This document shows, one piece after another, positions 41,616 to 48,175 of a stretch of DNA of 64,000 nucleotides (the first letter of the stretch is position 1; every line of letters starts with the position of its first letter). This DNA is from Roseobacter sp. Its GTDB lineage: Bacteria > Pseudomonadota > Alphaproteobacteria > Rhodobacterales > Rhodobacteraceae. A program made the position numbers and the translations under genes. The DNA lies in assembly GCA_015665415.1 (NCBI GenBank), contig JADFAE010000022.1, positions 1-64,000 on the forward strand. The letters are read 5' to 3'. The notes under the pieces are model-generated. The model was not told the origin of the DNA, ran no database searches, and saw only the letters and a list, made by a program, of their open reading frames with translations.

Positions 41616-42319
41616 GAGGTCTCCAACAGGGTGCTGAGCGGGATCAGATCGGTGCCATTTTCGTGACGTAAAAGCATGCCAAAATTCTCGTCTACGCCGA
41701 GGAACGTGCCTGAAAGACCTTGGCGCTGACAGTCTTCACCCAGCCCATGGGCCAGGCCGCGCCAGCTGTCATGCAGCGGGGCCACCCCGTCTTGTTCCCA
41801 ACGTGAGATCCAGTGCAAGCTGTGACGGGCCCAGCTTTCCAGCAGGGCAGGGGCCTTCACATCGGCGCAGCCTTCGGCGTAGAGCGCGGTGTCGTTCCGC
41901 GCGTGGCCGCCGTCCTGCGATGCGGGCCACAGGGGCAGCGTCAGACCCACCACCAGCCAGTCGGGGATCTGCGTGGCATCCGACTGGCTGGCGGCCACCC
42001 GCAGGCCGCCGCAGCGCGCGCCATTGAGCCGGATGGCGCCGTCCCATTCGAGCTGCACCGCCACCTCAGGCGGGGCCAAAGCGCCCAGGGCATTCTGAAA
42101 ACCGATGCCGCAGGTGGGCAGCATCCCCATGGCCTGTTCCAGCGCCACCTCGGGTGCAAAGACCAAAGCGGCGCGCAACTGCTCAGGGGCCAGGTTGTAG
42201 ACAATCAGCCCAGCATCACAGCCCAGCACAGCGCGCTGGCAGGCGGTCTCGAAGGGATCTTCTTGCCCCGAGACCGCCAAGCCGGACATCAGCGGCGGAA
42301 AACTCGGCTCGCGGCTCAT
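41612..42319 (-). CDS. Biotin/lipoate protein ligase-like protein (DUF4444 type)
   Basis: A 235-residue protein related to the BPL/LPL catalytic domain (ACQRAVLGCDAGLIVYNLAPEQLRAALVF; PPEVAVQLEWDGAIRLNGARCGG; PDWLVVGLTLPL), with a C-terminal segment FLGVDENFGMLLRHENG like the DUF4444 extension. The usual GRGRxGRxW biotinyl-AMP loop is not evident, so it may bind or transfer another acyl group or act as a scaffold. Genes before and after overlap by ATGA. It is unclear why a ligase-like protein is encoded with formate dehydrogenase accessory genes; cofactor or Fe-S protein maturation is a guess. Confidence 0.72.
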   Translation of the reverse strand: MSREPSFPPLMSGLAVSGQEDPFETACQRAVLGCDAGLIVYNLAPEQLRAALVFAPEVALEQAMGMLPTCGIGFQNALGALAPPEVAVQLEWDGAIRLNGARCGGLRVAASQSDATQIPDWLVVGLTLPLWPASQDGGHARNDTALYAEGCADVKAPALLESWARHSLHWISRWEQDGVAPLHDSWRGLAHGLGEDCQRQGLSGTFLGVDENFGMLLRHENGTDLIPLSTLLETS

Positions 42320-43389
42320 GCCGCGCCCCGGTCCACCAGCGCCTGTGCCACCTCCAGGAAGGCCTGTGCTTGCGGGCTGTCCGGCTTGGCCGCCACGATC
42401 GGCACCCCACCGTCAGCAGCCAGACGGACATCCAGATGCAACGGGATCTCAGCCAGCAAGGGTACATTCAGCTTGTCGGCCTCTGCGGCGACACCGCCAT
42501 GGCCAAAGACATGTTCTTCGTGGCCGCAGTTCGAGCAGATATGGGTGGACATGTTTTCGATCATGCCCAGGATTGGCACCTGCAGCTTGTTGAACATGTC
42601 GATGCCCTTGCGCGCATCAATTAGCGCCACATCCTGCGGCGTGGAGACAATCACCGCCCCATCCACATGGGCCTTTTGCGCCAAGGTCATCTGTACGTCA
42701 CCGGTGCCAGGCGGCAGATCGACGATAAGCACATCCAAGGCCCCCCATTGCACCTGCATCAGCATCTGTTGCAATGCGCCCATCAGCATCGGCCCGCGCC
42801 AGACCACGGCCTGATCGTCATTGGTCATCAGACCGATCGACATCATCGTCACACCATGGTTGCGCAGCGGCAGAATGGTCTTGCCATCGGGGCTGGCCGG
42901 TCGCCCTGATACCCCCAACATGCGGGGCTGTGAGGGGCCGTAGACATCTGCATCCAACAGGCCCACTCGACGTCCCTGGGCCGCCAAGGCACAGGCCATA
43001 TTGGCGGAGACGGTGGATTTGCCGACGCCGCCCTTACCAGAGGCCACGGCAATGATGCGATCGACACCGGGGATCTTTTGCGGCCCCTGCGGCGCGGCGG
43101 CGGCCTTGGGTTTCAGATCCGGTGGTGCCTTTTGCGAATGACCCGTCAACATGACCGAGGCCTTGTCGACACCATCGAGCTGTTTGACCACCGCCTCTGC
43201 CTGATCGCGGATGGGGCCGTAGGCCTCGGATTTGGCGGGATCGATCTCGAGCACAAACAGCACAGTTGCGCCATCGATATTCAGGCCGCGCACGATGCCA
43301 GCGGCAACAATATCCTGGCCACTGATGGGATCAGAAATAGTCTTGAGGGCCGCGAGGACGGTTTCTCGGGTGATGGACACGCGGGTCAT
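42316..43389 (-). CDS. apbC: Mrp/NBP35-family Fe-S carrier ATPase (ApbC)
   Basis: A 357-residue P-loop protein. An N-terminal MIP18/DUF59-like domain (1 to about 90) is linked to the ATPase domain with the deviant Walker A GKGGVGKST (118-126), LLDADVYGPSQPRM and LIVDLPPGTGDVQMTL. The Cys pair CSNC (285/288) in STHICSNCGHEEHVFGHGG can bind a bridging 4Fe-4S cluster at the dimer interface. It would deliver Fe-S clusters to apo-proteins, and the formate dehydrogenase subunits encoded nearby (many clusters) are obvious clients. ATG 43389 follows AAAGGAG. Confidence 0.9.
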   Translation of the reverse strand: MTRVSITRETVLAALKTISDPISGQDIVAAGIVRGLNIDGATVLFVLEIDPAKSEAYGPIRDQAEAVVKQLDGVDKASVMLTGHSQKAPPDLKPKAAAAPQGPQKIPGVDRIIAVASGKGGVGKSTVSANMACALAAQGRRVGLLDADVYGPSQPRMLGVSGRPASPDGKTILPLRNHGVTMMSIGLMTNDDQAVVWRGPMLMGALQQMLMQVQWGALDVLIVDLPPGTGDVQMTLAQKAHVDGAVIVSTPQDVALIDARKGIDMFNKLQVPILGMIENMSTHICSNCGHEEHVFGHGGVAAEADKLNVPLLAEIPLHLDVRLAADGGVPIVAAKPDSPQAQAFLEVAQALVDRGAA

Positions 43390-43542
43390 GCTCCTTTGCT
43401 GGGGGCCCGGCTTTGCGGGCTTTGAGGGCGGGCTTTGGGCGGGAAGAAGACGGCTCTTGTGCTGCCGCCTCCACCGATTTGTTTTTGTCTATCTGATCTG
43501 CAGCTTTGGTGCATCCGCCAAATGCCTACATCAGCACGCCAT

Positions 43543-45507
43543 TCAGTGGTCGCGACGCTTGCTGAGATAGTCTTCGGAGGTGCGCACCTGCGGGCGGGAG
43601 GCCCCGGCCAATGGGCTGTCCTTTTGATGAAACTGCGCCTGAACCCGACAGTCGTCGCACATCTGGATCATCCGGACTGCATCCGGGTTGGCAAACATGG
43701 CGTGATTGCCCGCCAGTTTTTCGGTGACCTTCTCGATGGTGGATTTCACCCCAAACAACGCGCCGCACTCGACGCAGGCAAAGGGCTCCTCTTCGTGCAA
43801 CACCACCTGCGCCAGAGCCTCAGGGGCAAGGTTCAGTTGTGGCTGCAGGGTGATAGCACTCTCGGGGCAGGCGCTGGCACAGAGGCCGCATTGCAGGCAG
43901 GCGTCTTCCTGGAACCTCAGCTGAGGCAGGTCGGGATTATCACCCAGGGCCCCTGAAGGGCAGAGCGACACACAGGACAGACACAGGGTGCAACTGTCTT
44001 GATCGACCAGGACCGCCCCGTAAGGGGCCTGCGCCGGCAAGGGCAGGGCAGGCTGAGGCAGGGTTGCACCGTCGCCCTGCAAGGCCAGTGCCGCCTGACG
44101 GGTGACTTGTCGGCGCGATCCCATCGGGCGGACCGGGCTGGCAATTGGCGCGGGCACCTTGGCCCCAAACAGCGCGTCGCTCAGGGCGGTGGGATCATCC
44201 AGGTCCAGCAACCGCGCCTGGTCCGTGCCAGCAATGGCCTGGGCTAGCGCCAGCTCGGCGGCCTGCACGTCGCGGTCGATTTTGGGGCTCAGCAGGATCA
44301 GAACCTCGGCAAACCCAGCGGCCAATGCGGTCAGGATCTCGGCATGGCCAAAGGCATTGAGGGCTGCGACCTCAAGGGGCAGCACATCCGCAGGCAGGCC
44401 CCGGTCAAATCGGGCGGCCAGCGAGATCATCTCGCTGCCATGGCTATCGGTCACCAAAAGGCGCGGCGCAGATCCGCCGGCATGCAGATAGGCTTTGGCT
44501 AGGGTCTGAATGCGGCGCAGCTGCGCCTCCATCGGTGGCGCGTCATAGCTGATTGCGCCAGACGGGCACAGCGAGGCACAGGCACCACAGCCGGCACAGG
44601 CCATGGGGTCGATGCTGACGTGGTCTCCGGCAGGGGAAATCGCGGCAGTGGGGCAATGGTCCAGACATTTGCTGCAGCCGGATTGGCTGGCGCGGGAATG
44701 GGCGCACAGCAGCGGCTCGTGGCGCAGATAGAGCGGTTTTTCAAAGGTGCCGACCAGCTGGCTTGCGGTCAGGACAGCTGCAGCCACGGCCTGCGGATCC
44801 CTGGGGTCGGCCCGCAAATAGCCCTCACGTTTTTGCGGCGCTGGAAACAGCGGCGTGCCACCGGTCAGGTCGAGAATGATGTCGCAGTGCGACGTGCCGC
44901 CGTCCCGCGGCGGGCTCCAGCTCCAGTCACGCCCGCCGACCTCCAGTTGTTGCAGCTGGTCAAAGCTGAGATCAAAGCCCCCCAACGCCCCGGTGGCCCG
45001 TCGCAACTGCCCCCGGATCACGTCAAAACCACGCGACATCGGGGCTTCGCTGGCGGGCGTCAGCAGGACCGTCACCCCTAGGATGTCCTGCAGCTGTTCA
45101 GCCGCTGCCAGGGCGGTATCGGCAGGCCCCAAAATCAGGCACAGCCCCTCGCTGATCACGTCCAGGGTTTTGGCCCCCGGCACCTCTAGCGCGGCCTCTG
45201 CAACCAAGGCGGACATTTTGGGTATCAGATCCCCGGTGTCGGCGGTCCAGCCAGCCCGGTCGCGCAGGTCGAGATAGGCGGGGGGTGGGGCGTCGATTTC
45301 CTCTGCCAAGGCATCGAAGAATCTTTTTTCCTGAGCGCAGCAAATCACCGTTTCGCCGGTTGAAATAGCCTGGGCTGCCCGCTCTGCCTGGGCACCGCAT
45401 AGGGCGGAATGCACCGGGCTGCAGGGGAGGTCGGTTGCGGCCGAAAGCGCTGCGCTGTCGAGGCTTTGAGTCCCTGAACAATCACATAAAATCAACTGCT
45501 TGGCCAT
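43543..45507 (-). CDS. Multi-cluster 4Fe-4S ferredoxin-domain protein of the formate dehydrogenase locus
   Basis: A 654-residue cytoplasmic iron-sulfur protein. A middle region has SGCSKCLDHCPTAAISP and MACAGCGACASLCPSGAI (one dicluster unit). A second has DSCTLCLSCVSLCPSGAL and DACLQCGLCASACPESAI. The C-terminus adds CVECGALFG and a separated MCDDCRVQ pair, possibly a zinc or Fe-S site. The N-terminal 250 residues are not recognised; LILCDCSGTQSL is at the start. It may pass electrons from formate dehydrogenase to a cytoplasmic acceptor, or act in cofactor assembly. It is divergent from the FDH arm and shares its 388-base control region. Confidence 0.85.
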   Translation of the reverse strand: MAKQLILCDCSGTQSLDSAALSAATDLPCSPVHSALCGAQAERAAQAISTGETVICCAQEKRFFDALAEEIDAPPPAYLDLRDRAGWTADTGDLIPKMSALVAEAALEVPGAKTLDVISEGLCLILGPADTALAAAEQLQDILGVTVLLTPASEAPMSRGFDVIRGQLRRATGALGGFDLSFDQLQQLEVGGRDWSWSPPRDGGTSHCDIILDLTGGTPLFPAPQKREGYLRADPRDPQAVAAAVLTASQLVGTFEKPLYLRHEPLLCAHSRASQSGCSKCLDHCPTAAISPAGDHVSIDPMACAGCGACASLCPSGAISYDAPPMEAQLRRIQTLAKAYLHAGGSAPRLLVTDSHGSEMISLAARFDRGLPADVLPLEVAALNAFGHAEILTALAAGFAEVLILLSPKIDRDVQAAELALAQAIAGTDQARLLDLDDPTALSDALFGAKVPAPIASPVRPMGSRRQVTRQAALALQGDGATLPQPALPLPAQAPYGAVLVDQDSCTLCLSCVSLCPSGALGDNPDLPQLRFQEDACLQCGLCASACPESAITLQPQLNLAPEALAQVVLHEEEPFACVECGALFGVKSTIEKVTEKLAGNHAMFANPDAVRMIQMCDDCRVQAQFHQKDSPLAGASRPQVRTSEDYLSKRRDH

Positions 45508-45895
45508 TTTCTTCCTCGCGAATATTTCGACGAATAGCTCTGGCTTTCGTCACCTGCTGGGGCCACAAACTAGGCATGATTCCAAGCAGAGGTAAACACC
45601 ACGCCAGCCAAATTGCCGCTGCAATCGGGGGCAAACAGCGGCAAGTGATTCGCGTATTTGGACCCCATCTGATTTTCCGAGTGTTTTTGTAGAATTAGAC
45701 AATTCGACCGCCACGCCGGATCTGTCTGTTGGGGCTGCCCCAAATTGTCCCGGTTGAGTCTTATTCGCCAAAAACCCGCAAAATCGCCTTTGCCGAGGGG
45801 GGGCGCTGCGGCAGTCTTTTAGTCAGAAACGACATCTCCGTCAGGCAATTGGTCTGAAAAGTGAAGATGCCAATGACGACAGGGTGAAGTGAAAC
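45508..45895. promoter_or_regulatory. 388-base divergent control region of the formate dehydrogenase locus
   Basis: This gap separates the two arms and must hold both promoters. It contains an AT-rich stretch (TTTTTGTAGAATTAGACAATT, around 45684-45704, given in part) and a compact dyad TTGGGGCTGCCCCAA (45729-45743) that could be an operator. I looked for a sigma-54 -24/-12 element (TGGC-N7-TTGC-like) on both strands and found none convincing. That fits the GAFTGA-less regulator encoded at the end of the locus. No gene is supported inside. Confidence 0.5.
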
Positions 45896-46465
45896 TTGGG
45901 TGATCTTGCGCAGAAAACCTATGTGATGCCGGTTGGGGTGGTGATGCGCCGCGCCCCCGGCGTGACGGCCTGGGTCCGGTGGAATTGGACGGTTTCGGCG
46001 ATCCTGCCCGCCGCCGGTCCTGCCAACTGGAAGCTGTTGCGCCAAGAGGGCGAGGTGCAGGAGTTCCATGCCGCAACCCTGCCATTGGAATTGCACCGCT
46101 CCGAGGCAGAAGCCTATCGCCAGGCGCTCACCGCCAATCCACCCTGCCTCTATGTGGTCCTGCGCGACAGCGATGATGCGGCTCAGCCCTGGGAAGTGAC
46201 CTTGGTGACCGCCTCGCCGTTTGAGGCGCAGGACTATGCCGACACCGGCGAAGAGCAGGTGGAGAAAATCGAGATGCCTGCCGGGCTGGTGGCTTGGGTA
46301 CGCGATTTCACCCTGACGCATTTTCGCGAAGAGGCCTTCAAAAAGCGCCGCCGTGACAAAAAGGATATCGGGGCCCGCGAGGACGGGATCGGGGATGCGC
46401 GCATTGCCCAGCTGGCCGATGTCTACCGCTCGCCCGCACAGGCCAAGAAGGAGCGCCTGCAATGA
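45896..46465 (+). CDS. DUF3305 family protein
   Basis: A 189-residue protein of the DUF3305 family, typically found with DUF3306 in formate dehydrogenase loci of alphaproteobacteria. Features are VGVVMRRAPGVTAWVRWNW near the start, LPLELHRSEAEAYRQAL in the middle and a basic tail (FKKRRRDKK). It has no signal peptide or metal motif. The frame opens with TTG 45896 just after a stop, with AGGGTGA upstream; ATG 45926 is an alternative start that keeps the family core. Stop overlaps the DUF3306 gene (ATGA). Function unknown, presumably in FDH assembly. Confidence 0.78.
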   Translation: MGDLAQKTYVMPVGVVMRRAPGVTAWVRWNWTVSAILPAAGPANWKLLRQEGEVQEFHAATLPLELHRSEAEAYRQALTANPPCLYVVLRDSDDAAQPWEVTLVTASPFEAQDYADTGEEQVEKIEMPAGLVAWVRDFTLTHFREEAFKKRRRDKKDIGAREDGIGDARIAQLADVYRSPAQAKKERLQ

Positions 46466-47097
46466 GCGCGCAGGGGTTCTGGGCCCGGCGTCAGGCGGGG
46501 GTCGCGGCTGAGGTCGCCGCCGATGAGCGCGCCCAAGTGGAGGCCGAAGCCGAGGCCCGCGAAGCCGCAGTCGCGGATCAAAGCGACGAAGAGATCCTGG
46601 AACGCTTGGAGCTGCCTGAGCCTGAAAGCCTGCAGGCTGGAGACGATTTCAAACGGTTCTTGGGCGAACAGATCCCCGCCCGTATCCGCACCCGGGCCCT
46701 GCGGCATCTGTGGCGCACGGATCCGGTGCTCGCCTGTGTCGATGGGCTGGTCGATTACGGTGAGGATTTCACCGATGCCAGCATGATCATTGAGGGGATG
46801 CAAACCGCCTATCAGGTGGGCAAGGGCATGACCAAACATGTCGAAGAACTGGCCCGCCAGGAGGCGGCAGAGGCTCAAGCTCAGATCGTTCCGCTAGCCG
46901 AACAGCCGCCTTCTGTAAATGAGGACGCGCAGGAAGAGAGCGCGGTAGAGACAATCGGGGAGCCAGTTTTGCCGCCGCACTCCGAGCCGAGCCCCTCTGA
47001 CGTTGCACAGCCGGATCCGGAGCCCGGTGACCAGCCCCTGACACAGGCCACCGCCCCGCGGCGGATGCGGTTTTCCTTTGTCGGAGATCCCTCATGA
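46462..47097 (+). CDS. DUF3306 family protein
   Basis: A 211-residue acidic protein. FWARRQAGVAAEVAADERAQ and LERLELPEPESLQAGDDFKRFL lead into the conserved core IPARIRTRALRHLWRTDPVLA (positions 73-93, quoted in part) of DUF3306. The last 75 residues are a low-complexity Pro/Glu-rich tail ending MRFSFVGDPS. It is coupled to the DUF3305 gene and overlaps the next frame at its stop. The consistent pairing with formate dehydrogenase genes implies an assembly or regulatory role, not yet described. Confidence 0.78.
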   Translation: MSAQGFWARRQAGVAAEVAADERAQVEAEAEAREAAVADQSDEEILERLELPEPESLQAGDDFKRFLGEQIPARIRTRALRHLWRTDPVLACVDGLVDYGEDFTDASMIIEGMQTAYQVGKGMTKHVEELARQEAAEAQAQIVPLAEQPPSVNEDAQEESAVETIGEPVLPPHSEPSPSDVAQPDPEPGDQPLTQATAPRRMRFSFVGDPS

Positions 47098-47144
47098 CCC
47101 TTTCTTCCACAGATGCCCCCCGGACCATGCCCAAGGAGGTCTTG

Positions 47145-47768
47145 ATGACCGCAGATGCCGTGACAGAACAGAATTCCCCTGAAGCGATTGCGCCGGAAGA
47201 TCAGATGCGCGCGGATCTCTACGGCTACCTCGCGGTGATGCTGTCACGTCCGCCGCAGGCGGATCTCTTGGCGCAGACTGCAGCCTTGCAAGGCGGTGAC
47301 AGCGAGTTGGGCCAGGCGATCAATGCATTGGCCAAACTGGCCCACCACAGCAAACCTGCGGCGGTGGAGCGTGAGTTCAACAAGCTGTTTGTCGGTCTGG
47401 GCCGCGGCGAGCTGCTGCCCTATGCCAGCTATTATCTCACCGGATTTCTGAACGAAAAACCGCTGGCCCAGTTGCGGCGAGACATGGCGGCGCAGGGGCT
47501 GACCCGCGCGCCCAATGTCTATGAGCCAGAGGACAATATCGCCTCGTTGCTGGAAATGATGGGGGCCATGATCACCGGCCGTATCGGCAACCCGGCGGAT
47601 CTGGCGCAGCAAAAGCAGTTCTTCAACAGACATATCGGTCCCTGGGCCGGGCATTTCTTCTCGGATCTCGAAGGCGCCAAGGCCTCGGTTCTCTTTGCGG
47701 CGCTGGCTGCGGTTGGACGTCAGTTCATGGAGATCGAGGCTGAAGGTTTTCGACTGAGTGCGGTCTAG
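47145..47768 (+). CDS. TorD/DmsD-family molybdoenzyme maturation chaperone
   Basis: A 207-residue all-helical chaperone. YGYLAVMLSRPPQADLL, EFNKLFVGLGRGELLPYASYYLTGFL (family core EF..LF.G...G...PY.S.Y) and ARAPNVYEPEDNIASLLEMM-type helices identify the TorD/NarJ group. It binds the Tat signal of a molybdoenzyme, here the FDH alpha subunit or the small Tat protein downstream, until the cofactor is inserted. The start was set at ATG 47145 because AAGGAGG lies five bases upstream. An earlier in-frame ATG (47094, overlapping DUF3306) lacks such a site. Confidence 0.85.
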   Translation: MTADAVTEQNSPEAIAPEDQMRADLYGYLAVMLSRPPQADLLAQTAALQGGDSELGQAINALAKLAHHSKPAAVEREFNKLFVGLGRGELLPYASYYLTGFLNEKPLAQLRRDMAAQGLTRAPNVYEPEDNIASLLEMMGAMITGRIGNPADLAQQKQFFNRHIGPWAGHFFSDLEGAKASVLFAALAAVGRQFMEIEAEGFRLSAV

Positions 47769-47853
47769 GCCGCAACAAGGGCGTGGGGGCAGGATCACCG
47801 CGCCATAACCCCGTGAAACAAGAACCCGGAGGCATCCGGGAGGAGGAGTTCAC

Positions 47854-48045
47854 ATGAAGGCGAAAGAAGGCGAGGCCAAGAGCCGTCGCGACTTTCTGAA
47901 ACTGGCGGCCACAACGGCACCGCTGGCTGCGGTGGCGGTGGCCACCACCGGGGGCGAGGCAGAAGCCGCGCAGCCCGATCCTACGTCAGATGTGATGCAG
48001 GATACCGCGCATACCCGCGCCTATTACGACAGCACCCGGTTCTAA
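47854..48045 (+). CDS. Small Tat-signal protein of formate dehydrogenase region
   Basis: A 63-residue peptide, nearly all Tat signal: SRRDFLKLAATTAPLAAVAVA (RR at positions 11-12, then a hydrophobic core), followed by about 30 mature residues DPTSDVMQDTAHTRAYYDSTRF. It matches the family of tiny formate dehydrogenase-region Tat targets, whose function is unknown. It may be a periplasmic accessory subunit or guide export. GGAGGAG precedes the start. It lies between the chaperone and the alpha subunit. Confidence 0.82.
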   Translation: MKAKEGEAKSRRDFLKLAATTAPLAAVAVATTGGEAEAAQPDPTSDVMQDTAHTRAYYDSTRF

Positions 48046-48175
48046 CCAGCCCCGGGCGCAGACAAGAAATTTCATCGACCACGGGGCAACCGGTAGCGAG
48101 ACGCCCAACCGCCTTTGTGGTCTTCCCATGAACCCAGCGCGCTCTGTTTGGACAGGGCTAGCAAGGGAGGTTTAC

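Noticed and set aside
45508-45895. Sigma-54 promoter for the formate dehydrogenase operon
   Set aside because: No TGGC-N7-TTGC-like element with correct spacing on either strand; TGGCGTGGTGTTTACC on the minus strand is too far from consensus.
48128-48175. Upstream start for FDH alpha
   Set aside because: It would put 16 extra residues before the Tat signal, and ATG 48176 has a near-perfect AAGGGAGG ribosome site.
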